From: Streptococcus pseudopneumoniae
GTDB lineage: Bacteria; Bacillota; Bacilli; Lactobacillales; Streptococcaceae
Direction of reading: 5' to 3'
DNA: 48,285 nt
Assembly (NCBI RefSeq): GCF_001068775.1
Contig: NZ_JWAJ01000083.1
Location: forward strand, 1-48,285
Part shown: positions 40,521 to 48,285 of the stretch, in pieces
Layout: every line of letters starts with the position of its first letter
Position numbering within the stretch: the first letter of the stretch is position 1
The notes under the pieces: generated by a model
Seen by the model: the letters and a program-made list of their open reading frames with translations, nothing else
The model's database searches: none
Told to the model about the DNA's origin: nothing
Program-made: the position numbers and the translations under genes

Positions 40521-41891
40521 TCACTTCGCTCCATCTCTCATAAATACAACTTTAACAGTTTTTAACAAAATTTCAATATCTTTCCAGATTGTCCAATTAT
40601 CAATATAAGCCACATCTAGTTTTACAACATCGTCAAAATCGGTTATTTTACTTCGGCCACTAATTTGCCACAAGCCTGTAATACCAGGTTTAAAGCTAAG
40701 ACGACGTTTTTGCTCAGGTGTGTACTTTTCATACTCATCTACAGTTGGTGGGCGTGTGCCGACCAGACTCATATCTCCTATAAAGACATTCCAAAACTGG
40801 GGTAACTCATCTAAACTGGTTTTACGAATAAAACGACCAATTTTTGTAACACGAGGATCATCGTCCATCTTAAACATTCCACCTTGCATCGTGTTCTGCC
40901 CCATAAAATCTTTTTTTCTCTGCTCTGCATCAACACACATTGATCTAAATTTATAAAAGGTAAAATGTCGACCATTTTTCCCTATACGAGTTTGAGCAAA
41001 AATAGCTGGTCCACCATCTTTACGAATCAAGGGGACCAAAAATAGACTAGCAATTCCACAAAGGAGCAACCCAACAATAGCTCCACAAATATCAAGGATT
41101 CGTTTGGCAATTATGTGACTTAGCTTGTAAAAATTTGTAGAAAATGTCACTACGTTCAAACCCGCCATCTCATGGATTTGTTTATCTCGACCTAAATTTT
41201 TATCGAAAGCATTTAAGGTAACTGTTACATCGATTCCCATTGTTTCAAACTGAGAAATAACAGCTCCAATATCATAGTCCTCACTTGGAAGATTGACAAA
41301 GACTTCATCCACCACTTCATGTGTCGCATAGCTCAGTAATTGCTCCTTTGGTACCACAATCACCTTTTCATGAGTGAACTCTGGCATGTCTAAAACGCTT
41401 ACTGCAACCAATTTCCCTTGAACATCATTAGCTGTTAATAATCGATCCAATACTTTTTCGGTACGGGACATCGCCGTAATCAATAAAATATTACGACTTC
41501 CCTTCAAATTATGTTTGAAGATTCTCCAATATCTCTTCACAAAGAAACTGAGTAGATAATTCAAAACACTGTACAAGGAAAGCAAGTATACCATCCCTCG
41601 CCTTGAAATTACAAACTTTTCCTTCAAGAAAAAACTTGAAAAACTAATCAGCAGAGCATAAAAGATAATATATTTAATTGTTTCTACTAACTCCACATAC
41701 TGACCACGTTTAAAAAAATCCTTACCGTATCCACTGATGTAGAAGGCAACAAAGTGAAGAAAAAACAGAACAAATACTGTATTTAAAACAATGTCAGTTT
41801 CTGAAATTGCAATCAGTACATAAGCTAATAAACTAACAAGTATACTCTGCAAGAGGGCCAGAGTTATATTGTAGAGGCCTCTTCCTTCCAT
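40521..41891 (-). CDS. wchA: Undecaprenyl-phosphate glucose-1-phosphate transferase
   Basis: Primes the repeat unit by moving Glc-1-P to undecaprenyl phosphate. The 456 residues comprise an N-terminal half with four to five membrane segments, a soluble loop, and the C-terminal catalytic domain ([14 protein letters not shown] near 265, [15 protein letters not shown] near 311, [14 protein letters not shown] near 355, [22 protein letters not shown]). The strong identity with pneumococcal CpsE (remembered) points to glucose as the first sugar. Confidence 0.95.
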   Translation of the reverse strand: MEGRGLYNITLALLQSILVSLLAYVLIAISETDIVLNTVFVLFFLHFVAFYISGYGKDFFKRGQYVELVETIKYIIFYALLISFSSFFLKEKFVISRRGMVYLLSLYSVLNYLLSFFVKRYWRIFKHNLKGSRNILLITAMSRTEKVLDRLLTANDVQGKLVAVSVLDMPEFTHEKVIVVPKEQLLSYATHEVVDEVFVNLPSEDYDIGAVISQFETMGIDVTVTLNAFDKNLGRDKQIHEMAGLNVVTFSTNFYKLSHIIAKRILDICGAIVGLLLCGIASLFLVPLIRKDGGPAIFAQTRIGKNGRHFTFYKFRSMCVDAEQRKKDFMGQNTMQGGMFKMDDDPRVTKIGRFIRKTSLDELPQFWNVFIGDMSLVGTRPPTVDEYEKYTPEQKRRLSFKPGITGLWQISGRSKITDFDDVVKLDVAYIDNWTIWKDIEILLKTVKVVFMRDGAK

Positions 41892-41906
41892 ACTGAACTC
41901 CCTATC

Positions 41907-42596
41907 TTATTTTTTTCTTTTACCATAAGAACCGTAAGTTCCATAAGATCCATATTTTTCTCGTTTAACATCAAATTTATTTAAAACAACACCCAAAAAT
42001 AGGATCCCTGTTTGTTCTAACTGAACCTTAGCTTTTTGAATATCTCTTCTTTTTGTTCCGCCAGCTTCTGTAACCAAAATGGATGCATCACATTTTTGAA
42101 CAATAATCGCTGCATCAATTACAACTCCGATTGGGGCTGTATCAACAATAATATAATCAAAATATTTTCGTAGTGTTTCAATCATCAATTCAAAATTGGT
42201 ACTTTGAAGAAGAGCTGTTGGATTTGGAGAAGGTGACCCTGATTGGATCATAAATAAATTATCAATGTTTGTTTCACAAAGACCATGAGATAAGTCTTGC
42301 GTACCAGCAAGATAATCAGTTAAACCTGTGATTCGTTCTCTTGATTTGAATACTCCAGACATGACTGAGTTTCGAATGTCGGCATCAATCAATAGCGTCT
42401 TGTAGCCAGCACGCGCAAAAGCCCAAGCAACATTAGTAGCTGTTGTAGACTTTCCTTCGCTAGGGTCAACCGATGTAACGGCAATAACCTTTAAGTTATT
42501 CCCACTCAGTTGTATATTTGTACATAAAGCATTGTAGTACTCTTCTGCTTTTTTTACAGAGTTCAGTTTTTGTTGTGATAATTCTAACTTCGCCAT
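41907..42596 (-). CDS. wze: CpsD/Wze autophosphorylating tyrosine kinase
   Basis: BY-kinase that works with Wzd to control polymer length and attachment. The 229 residues contain Walker A (DPSEGKSTTATN near 47), Walker A' (LLIDADIRNS near 69), Walker B (YIIVDTAPIGVV near 148), and a C-terminal tyrosine cluster YGSYGTYGSYG (219 onward), the usual phosphorylation site removed by Wzh. Confidence 0.96.
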   Translation of the reverse strand: MAKLELSQQKLNSVKKAEEYYNALCTNIQLSGNNLKVIAVTSVDPSEGKSTTATNVAWAFARAGYKTLLIDADIRNSVMSGVFKSRERITGLTDYLAGTQDLSHGLCETNIDNLFMIQSGSPSPNPTALLQSTNFELMIETLRKYFDYIIVDTAPIGVVIDAAIIVQKCDASILVTEAGGTKRRDIQKAKVQLEQTGILFLGVVLNKFDVKREKYGSYGTYGSYGKRKK

Positions 42597-42606
42597 AAGT
42601 TCTCCC

Positions 42607-43299
42607 TTACTTTAATTTATCCATGTCTGGAATGACTCCAAGGAGTGAAATTTCCATAACATCTTCGATATCTTCTGGACGTTTAATACGGTCATCGAAT
42701 AGTTCAAGCAACAAGACCACTACAATCACTAATCCTGCACCTGCTACAACTCCCATAATGGTATTTCGACGAATATTTGGTGAAGACGGTCCAGTTGCTG
42801 GACGTGCTTCCTCCAAGGTAGTTACGTCAGAAACACGGGTGACCGCAATAATCTTTTGTGCCGCAACATCTCGAAGAGCATTTGCAATTCGACTTGCTTC
42901 GTCAGGTTTGTGATCACTAACTGAAATAGATACGATACGTGTATCTGCGGGAACCGTTACTTGAATCTTCTTAGCTAATATTTTCGCATTAATGTTTAAG
43001 CCAAGATCAGCAACTACTTTCTCTAGGACATCTTGGGAAAGAATGATCTCACGATAGTCCTTAACCAGGTAAGTTCCTGCTTGTAGATCTTGATTTGTCA
43101 ATCCCGGTTTATCACTTTGGTTTCGATTAACTACATAGATCCGAGTTGTACTTCTATACTCAGGTTTAACAACAAAACTACTATATGCAAATGCAGCAGC
43201 TCCTGCTACGATGGCTACAAGAAGGATTAGCAGTTTCTTTTTCCATAGTGCCTTTAACAACTGAATAACATTGATTTCAATAGTATCTTTTTCTTTCAT
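42607..43299 (-). CDS. wzd: CpsC/Wzd polysaccharide co-polymerase, kinase partner
   Basis: Membrane activator of Wze. The 230 residues have two membrane segments (about 20-40 and 178-200) around an outside Wzz-like domain, with the proline-rich [16 protein letters not shown] before the second one and a short cytoplasmic tail that contacts the kinase. Eleven bases upstream of wze in the order wzg-wzh-wzd-wze. Confidence 0.95.
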   Translation of the reverse strand: MKEKDTIEINVIQLLKALWKKKLLILLVAIVAGAAAFAYSSFVVKPEYRSTTRIYVVNRNQSDKPGLTNQDLQAGTYLVKDYREIILSQDVLEKVVADLGLNINAKILAKKIQVTVPADTRIVSISVSDHKPDEASRIANALRDVAAQKIIAVTRVSDVTTLEEARPATGPSSPNIRRNTIMGVVAGAGLVIVVVLLLELFDDRIKRPEDIEDVMEISLLGVIPDMDKLK

Positions 43300-43307
43300 T
43301 ATAACTC

Positions 43308-44039
43308 CTAAATAATTTGATCTTTAATGATTTTTTCTGGATTTAACATAAAGAGTTCCCGAGCTTTATCCAATCCATACTTTTTACTTACGATTTCGTA
43401 GGCTTCTTTCATATAAGGTGGACGACTATCCAGATTATGCATATCACTAGCAACTATATGAACCAAGTCTCGCTCCAAGAAATAGCGAGCACGTTTTTTC
43501 ATGAATTTATAGGTATCTCCAAACAATTTTGGTTTAAGGATACTTGAACTATTAACTTGTGTATAGCAACCCATATTAATAAGCTCTTTAACCCTTTTTT
43601 CGTTGTTTTCCAAAGCATCGTAACGCTCTATATGAGCTATTACTGGAGTTATTCCTAGCATGAGCACATTGGTTAATGCATTATGGATTTCACGATAAGG
43701 GGTATTCATACTGAATTCTATCAAGGCATAACGGGTGCCATTTAGTTGTGGAATCTGCTGATTCTCTAATTTGTTTAAAGCATCACTGCTGTAATAAATC
43801 TCTGCTCCATACAAGATAGTTAAATCAGAAGCAACCTCTTTAGCCAACTCCTTGACAACTTTAAAATTTCTTAATATGTCCTCTTCTGGTGTTTCAAACA
43901 TCCCCTTTCGACGATGGGAAGTCGAAACGATGGTACGGACTCCTTGAGCATAGGCTTCCTTCAGAAGCGCTATACTTTCTGTCTTATCCTTAGGACCATC
44001 ATCTACATCAAAAACTATGTGTGAATGGATATCAATCAT
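43308..44039 (-). CDS. wzh: CpsB/Wzh protein-tyrosine phosphatase
   Basis: Metal-dependent PHP-family phosphatase that dephosphorylates Wze. The 243 residues open with the metal site [18 protein letters not shown]. Further ligands are in VSTSHRRKG near 38, YGAEIYYS near 77, [12 protein letters not shown] near 132 and [13 protein letters not shown] near 193. One base separates it from wzg. Confidence 0.96.
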   Translation of the reverse strand: MIDIHSHIVFDVDDGPKDKTESIALLKEAYAQGVRTIVSTSHRRKGMFETPEEDILRNFKVVKELAKEVASDLTILYGAEIYYSSDALNKLENQQIPQLNGTRYALIEFSMNTPYREIHNALTNVLMLGITPVIAHIERYDALENNEKRVKELINMGCYTQVNSSSILKPKLFGDTYKFMKKRARYFLERDLVHIVASDMHNLDSRPPYMKEAYEIVSKKYGLDKARELFMLNPEKIIKDQII

Positions 44040-44040
44040 C

Positions 44041-45486
44041 TTATTTTCCTTCCATGATATCTTTAATTTCTGTTTTGAGTGTCTCTAAGCTATTTGGATC
44101 TACCTCTAGCATATAAAGACTGCTGTCAGGCATGGCATAGGAAGGAAGATCCATACGACCAGTTCCCTTTAGATCTCGAGTGATGACAGTATATTTCCCT
44201 CCACTTGCTAGTTGGGCGTTCACTAAGCTAACCATTGTTTCAGGTGGCATATTTGTTTGCACTGAATCTTGCAAACTTTGCATAATGCCATCAAAATTCT
44301 TCAAAGCTTCTGTTGAAGTTAGTTTTTGAATAATAGCAGAAATGACTTTCTGTTGATTGCGCCCACGGTCTCCATCACCGTTTGATAATGAATAACGCTC
44401 GCGCACAAATCCCAGAGCTTGTTCAGAGTCTAGATGAACATTACCAACAGGGAAATGATATTTGCCATGAAGCGAGGTGAATTCTTGGTCATTATAAACA
44501 TCGACACCACCTAAAAGATCAATTAATTTCAAGAAGGAAGTGAAGTTGAGTCGTGCATAGTAATTTAGGTCAATTCCATAAAGATTTTCCAAAGTATGAA
44601 TCGAAGCATCCACACCATAAATACCTGCATGGGTCAATTTATCATTTTGGTTATTGCCTCCATCAGCTATGGGCACATAAGCATCACGAGGGGTCGTTGT
44701 CAAGAGAATTTTCTTGGTTTCTTGATTGACCGTCATGATGATGTTGACATCTGAACGAGAAACGGAGCTAATCGGTCCGTATGTGTCAATACCACTAATA
44801 TAGATATTAAAAGCCTTGTTTTGAGAAGACTTAGGTGCCTCAACAGTTTTGGTTAGTTCCTTGGTATAAATTTTCTTGATTTTTTTGGCGTGATCCGGAT
44901 ACTCTTGTTCAATCAGATTTTCAAAGACACTATTCAAAATAATTGCCTTGGTCTCTCCAGCTAAGAGACTCTTATAAGCCGCAAGGTAAGAAGAACTATC
45001 CTCAACCTTTAGGTCTTTATTCTGACTTGTCTTAATATCATCAAGCAGTTTTTTGATATTCTCCGCATCTGTTTTTGTCGGAGCTGTCACACTGGATAGT
45101 TGAGATACATTACCAATCTCACTATCCTCCAAAACTGCAACACTGATAGAGTAACTAGAATAGTTAGATGTTGCATTTAAATGATTGGCCAAACTAACGA
45201 ACTGATGAACTCCAACCAAAGCTAGTGAGCTGGCTACAATAGATAGCAAGAGCATGATTAAAGTAAACTTCTTAGCTTTTCTATTTGATATTAAAAATAA
45301 AGCTACTAGCGCAATGAACACCATAATAGCTGCTAGAAGAAGATTGAAATAACTAACGGCTAAGATATGATATCTGAATATTAAAAACAGCAAAAAACAA
45401 GTAAGCACTATATATAGAAACAACAAAATAATATTGAAACTTTGCTGAAACTTGCTCGTTTTATTTTCTTTTAAACGTCTTCCCAC
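44041..45486 (-). CDS. wzg: CpsA/Wzg LytR-CpsA-Psr family protein
   Basis: LCP-family enzyme thought to attach the finished polymer to peptidoglycan. The 481 residues show three N-terminal membrane segments (about 15-38, 42-62, 73-95), an accessory domain, and the LCP catalytic domain from about 225 ([34 protein letters not shown], and [20 protein letters not shown]). The start is a GTG supported by AGAGG six bases upstream and by similarity to the usual M-x-RR start of CpsA. First gene of the polysaccharide operon. Confidence 0.95.
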   Translation of the reverse strand: MGRRLKENKTSKFQQSFNIILLFLYIVLTCFLLFLIFRYHILAVSYFNLLLAAIMVFIALVALFLISNRKAKKFTLIMLLLSIVASSLALVGVHQFVSLANHLNATSNYSSYSISVAVLEDSEIGNVSQLSSVTAPTKTDAENIKKLLDDIKTSQNKDLKVEDSSSYLAAYKSLLAGETKAIILNSVFENLIEQEYPDHAKKIKKIYTKELTKTVEAPKSSQNKAFNIYISGIDTYGPISSVSRSDVNIIMTVNQETKKILLTTTPRDAYVPIADGGNNQNDKLTHAGIYGVDASIHTLENLYGIDLNYYARLNFTSFLKLIDLLGGVDVYNDQEFTSLHGKYHFPVGNVHLDSEQALGFVRERYSLSNGDGDRGRNQQKVISAIIQKLTSTEALKNFDGIMQSLQDSVQTNMPPETMVSLVNAQLASGGKYTVITRDLKGTGRMDLPSYAMPDSSLYMLEVDPNSLETLKTEIKDIMEGK

Positions 45487-45515
45487 CTTACACCTCTATT
45501 AATTATTTTATTTCT

Positions 45516-45524
45516 ATTATATCA
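45516..45524 (-). promoter_or_regulatory. Promoter of the polysaccharide operon
   Basis: Extended -10 TGA-TATAAT, with the expected start near 45509 and a short leader before the wzg GTG. No -35 at good spacing (TTGATA lies 21 bases upstream). It is the only strong promoter seen ahead of the 18-gene run. Confidence 0.7.
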
Positions 45525-45849
45525 CAAAGTAACACCGGATGCTATCAACACCTGAATTGCAACCGTTTTATTTTGCCTTAAAACCAAAATTATTATATTT
45601 CAATCATTAAATGCCTCATATCTTTTTTTGAAAGAAGACTTCTAACAAAAATACCAAGAGATAGAAATCGGTTGACAAGTTCTCAACACCGTACTCTCAC
45701 ACCCTAAAGCTTTCAATAATTACCAAGAAAGTCGAAGGTTTCAACTGGAGAAATTCAAATTTTTATAAAAATAGCCTTTTAGAGTCTCAAAAACAAAAAA
45801 ACGACCCGCTATCGCAGTAAAGATTTATCGTTAATAAAAAGCAAGAGGC
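45525..45849. other. Gene-free stretch upstream of the polysaccharide operon
   Basis: About 325 bases without a credible ORF. It is AT-rich. A short plus-strand open piece near 45710-45825 (VEGFNWRNSNFYKN) could be a fragment of a decayed gene, but no family is recognised. It separates the wzg promoter from the double-hairpin repeat after the ali gene. Confidence 0.5.
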
Positions 45850-45968
45850 AGGGTAAAAGTCTTCAAAATAAAAAAATACATAGTATTAAGTGTTCAAAAA
45901 ACTTGATACTATGCATTTTATAATTGAGAGCTTCACTCAATTTCATTTTTAAATTGAGTTTTTGCCCA
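45850..45968. repeat. Double-hairpin intergenic repeat, copy B (ends the ali transcript)
   Basis: Same layout as the copy at 26221-26336. Stem one lies at 45873-45919 (AAAATACATAGTATTAAGT / ACTTGATACTATGCATTTT) with a TTTTTTT tail on the minus strand, and stem two, ACTCAATTT / AAATTGAGT (45935-45959), has a TTTTT tail on the plus strand. It acts as a bidirectional terminator between ali and wzg. The design fits the SPRITE class of pneumococcal repeats, which I have not verified. Confidence 0.8.
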
Positions 45969-45984
45969 ACCTATCTTCTTAAAC

Positions 45985-47943
45985 TTATTTCACGTGACTT
46001 TCAAAGTCTTTTTGACTCTTTTCGACAGAATTTTTACGTTCTTGTTCCCATTTAGACTTAGCTTCAGCAAATTGAGAGCTTGTAACAACATCTGTCTGCA
46101 ATCTCATGTACTTGTAGTTGCTTCCAGTTCCTTTGATCCCAACTAGTGAGTAAGCACGTGTAAATGGTGTCACGCGTGTCACCGAAGCTCCACCACCGTT
46201 TGACACAACTGGGATTAGAAGAGAACTATCAATCAACCAAGCTTGTGCATCTGCGTAGTTTTCATAGCGTTTAGCTACGTCTGTATTTTCTGCATCTGCT
46301 GTTTTTAATTTTTGAGTAAATTGGTCCAAACCTAGACTAGTAATCTTACCGGTGTCCTTGCTTGGATCAAGTCCCAAAATCTTGAGATAGAATCCATCTT
46401 CAGCGTTGAAAGGATTGAGATAAGTTGATGGATCTTGGTAGTCAGCCGACCATCCATCCAAGTTCAAATCATAGTCATGATCAGCTGGCGTTGGTGCTTG
46501 AGCTGTTGCATTTGTATAATCATCTGTCGACAATTGGATAACATCAACCACTACATTTTCAGAACCAAGTGTTGATTCGATTGATTGTTTGATAGAGTTT
46601 GTTCCTGAAAGCAAGGTCTTGTTTACTTGATCTACAGGCAAGTCCAAATGAATTGGGAAGGTCACACCTTGGGCTTCTAATTCTTTTTTAGCTTCTACAA
46701 ACTTGGCTTGTGCTTTTTCTTTATTGAAATAACCATCTTGAGCATCTTCAATATTCATATTTGACCATTGTGTATCATAGTTGACCAATTTTGAAGCAAC
46801 TGTTTCACCAAAAGTCTTGTCTCCAACTTGTACAAAAGTTGGCGGCACGAGCGAGTTACGAAGAGTGTTTTTAGCTGCTTCTTCACCATTTGATTGAGCT
46901 GAGTATGCTGTACGATCAATGGCGAAGTTAATTGCCTGACGGAAGTTTTTATTCGAAACTGCAGCTTGAGTTGCTTGCTTTTGCTCATCGCTTGTTTTTG
47001 CAGTATGGTTATAAGCACCACGGTTGACGTTAAAGTTATAGTACCAAGATGTTGCATCTTGCAAGCTATAAACGATATTGTCCTTGTACTTTTCCTTGGT
47101 CTTAGCGAAGTTTGAGCTATTTGGATAAACACCTGCAGATGAGTAAGCACCACTTTCAAAGTTACGGATTGTCAAGTCTTGGTCTGAACCATCAAAGTAG
47201 GCCAATTTCACCTTTTCAATCGTTACTTTTTCTTGATCATAGTAATGTGGGTTTTTCACATATTCGATAGAAGACTTAGATGTAAAATCTTTTAACAAAT
47301 ATGGTCCGCTATAAAGAATGCTATCTGGTTTCAGGGTTCCGAAGTCTTTACCTTTAGAAGCAAGGAATTCTTCGTTTACAGGGAACAAGATACTGTTAGT
47401 TGTCTTAGAGTTCCAGAATGACTCTGGACGAGTCAAGGTATATTGCACAGTATAGTCATCTAAGGCTTTGACACCAACATTTGAAAAGTCAGTATTTGCG
47501 CCTGTCACATAATCGTCCAAGCCCTTGATAGAGTTCTGAATCAAGTCTAGGGCTTGACCCTTGTTATCAGCAGCGTACTTGATACCAGTTACAAAGTCTT
47601 GTGCTTTAAGGGGAGCGTATTCTTCACCGTCAGCTGTAAACCACTTGGCATCTTGGCGAAGTTTGTAGGTATAAGTTAAACCATCCTTAGAAACACTCCA
47701 ATCTTCTGCAAGGGCAGGAATAAGGTTTCCGTAGTTATCATTTTCAAGCAAACCATCAACCAAGTTGGTTACAATGGCAGTGTTATCACCAGAGTAGTCC
47801 AAGAGATAGTTGAAGGTTGTTGGATCTGCACCAAAGGTCGACGAGTATGTTTTACCGTCTGATGCTGACTGGCCACATGCTGCCAATAGGACCGCAGCAG
47901 CAAGTGTCAAACCTGCTCCTAATAAGCGTTTTTTCATGCTCAT
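45985..47943 (-). CDS. AliA/AliB-type oligopeptide-binding lipoprotein
   Basis: Substrate-binding protein for the Ami oligopeptide ABC transporter, or a peptide-sensing relative. The 652 residues match AliA/AliB in length. A signal peptide ends in the lipobox LLAAC (C23), followed by an SBP_bac_5 domain (DGLLENDNYGNLIPALAEDW near 62, YVKNPHYYD near 232, FRQAINFAIDRTAY near 335). By eye the sequence shares blocks with both AliA and AliB (for example the C-terminal KDFESHVK against K-x-L-AKHVK), so I do not pick one. No permease or ATPase genes are adjacent, as usual for ali genes. AAGGAG precedes the start. Confidence 0.92.
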   Translation of the reverse strand: MSMKKRLLGAGLTLAAAVLLAACGQSASDGKTYSSTFGADPTTFNYLLDYSGDNTAIVTNLVDGLLENDNYGNLIPALAEDWSVSKDGLTYTYKLRQDAKWFTADGEEYAPLKAQDFVTGIKYAADNKGQALDLIQNSIKGLDDYVTGANTDFSNVGVKALDDYTVQYTLTRPESFWNSKTTNSILFPVNEEFLASKGKDFGTLKPDSILYSGPYLLKDFTSKSSIEYVKNPHYYDQEKVTIEKVKLAYFDGSDQDLTIRNFESGAYSSAGVYPNSSNFAKTKEKYKDNIVYSLQDATSWYYNFNVNRGAYNHTAKTSDEQKQATQAAVSNKNFRQAINFAIDRTAYSAQSNGEEAAKNTLRNSLVPPTFVQVGDKTFGETVASKLVNYDTQWSNMNIEDAQDGYFNKEKAQAKFVEAKKELEAQGVTFPIHLDLPVDQVNKTLLSGTNSIKQSIESTLGSENVVVDVIQLSTDDYTNATAQAPTPADHDYDLNLDGWSADYQDPSTYLNPFNAEDGFYLKILGLDPSKDTGKITSLGLDQFTQKLKTADAENTDVAKRYENYADAQAWLIDSSLLIPVVSNGGGASVTRVTPFTRAYSLVGIKGTGSNYKYMRLQTDVVTSSQFAEAKSKWEQERKNSVEKSQKDFESHVK

Positions 47944-48054
47944 GATTCATTTCTCCTTGTATGTTAGATTTTATAACATGGCTATATTTTAACAAATTTT
48001 GTCCCAAAAGTAAAGTTATATACTTATTTGACATCTCATTGGAAATCAAAAACT

Positions 48055-48104
48055 GGCTCTATAATTTCTGTAGTGGGTAAATCCCCTATAGATATTATGG
48101 AGCC
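48055..48104. repeat. Left inverted-repeat end of an ISL3-family element
   Basis: GGCTCTATAATTTCTGTAG (48055-48073) and CTATAGATATTATGGAGCC (48086-48104) form a near-perfect palindrome around TGGGTAAATCCC. GGCTCT is the usual start of ISL3-family ends, and the transposase gene begins 74 bases further in, so the element's left border is probably 48055. Confidence 0.65.
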
Positions 48105-48177
48105 TATTTCGTTGTAGAAAAAAAGTCCCATAAGACCTATAATGAAAAGCAACCAAACCATCATTAGAAAGAATCTT

Positions 48178-48285
48178 ATGGAACAATTAAATTTTATCAC
48201 AAACTTACTCGGAATTAAAGACAAGAACATCATAATCTTGGATTATCTTGATGCTGGAACGCATAAAGAAATCATCGCTAAGCTA
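48178..48285 (+). mobile_element. ISL3-family transposase, N-terminal part (runs off the window)
   Basis: The open frame from the ATG at 48178 gives 36 residues starting MEQLNFITNLLGIKDKN and including THKEIIAKL, closely like the N-terminus of IS1167-type transposases of streptococci. The zinc-binding cysteines and catalytic DDE domain lie outside the window. It is the only coding signal on the plus strand that I accept as part of a real gene. Confidence 0.85.

Noticed and set aside
45700..45830. A possible ISL3 transposase remnant upstream of wzg
   Set aside because: Only a vague resemblance in short stretches, with no conserved transposase motif in any frame; left as unexplained sequence.
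47985..47999. A possible CodY box upstream of the ali gene (AAATTTGTTAAAATA on the minus strand)
   Set aside because: About four mismatches to AATTTTCNGAAAATT, in a very AT-rich stretch; too weak to annotate, although CodY control of ali genes is known in pneumococcus.

Overview
The window looks like a chromosome segment from a mitis-group Streptococcus (S. mitis / S. oralis type, close to S. pneumoniae). The evidence is near-pneumococcal proteins (GlnR, PBP2X, MurM, FtsZ, CpsA-E), a BOX and a RUP repeat of the kinds known from pneumococcus and its relatives, extended -10 (TGn-TATAAT) promoters, and no competing signal. Every intact gene lies on the minus strand, so the operons read from high to low coordinates. 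Only an insertion-sequence fragment at the right edge reads on the plus strand. Family names and comparisons with pneumococcus come from memory of those families; no database was searched.

Layout from low to high coordinates: (1) 1-210, the end of an IS200/IS605-type element. (2) 229-2640, glutamine synthetase glnA and its repressor glnR with a textbook GlnR operator, preceded by a small membrane protein. (3) 2690-7280, a division/wall block rsmH-ftsL-pbpX-mraY. (4) 7329-15180, uvrC, a membrane-anchored matrixin-like zinc protease, murN (frameshifted) and murM, an esterase, and RNase J2. (5) 15180-15840, a gene-poor junction with a decayed ORF, a 107-bp RUP and a BOX element. (6) 15847-26112, gpmA, a small membrane protein, ileS with a T-box leader, then divIVA-ylmH-ylmG-sepF-ylmE-ftsZ-ftsA. 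(7) 26221-45968, an 18-gene cell-surface polysaccharide operon bounded at both ends by copies of the same double-hairpin repeat. (8) 45985-48285, an Ali-type oligopeptide-binding lipoprotein and the start of an ISL3-family element.

The polysaccharide operon, in transcription order, is wzg-wzh-wzd-wze (regulation/assembly), wchA (Glc-1-P priming), wchF (rhamnosyltransferase), a GT4 transferase, a Stealth-family hexose-1-phosphate transferase, two GT2 transferases, wzy, wzx, an acyltransferase, glf (UDP-Galf), rmlA-C-B-D (dTDP-rhamnose). This set predicts a Wzx/Wzy-dependent, rhamnose- and galactofuranose-containing polymer with a phosphodiester in the backbone, resembling the coaggregation receptor polysaccharides of oral streptococci more than a typical pneumococcal capsule.

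The most notable observations are the murN frameshift; pbpX and murMN lying within about 9 kb of each other, with PBP2X carrying residues known from beta-lactam-resistant alleles; predicted leaderless starts for uvrC and rsmH; the paired repeats around the polysaccharide operon; and the operon's unusual neighbours (ftsA on one side, ali on the wrong side). I did not find a convincing wholly new system.
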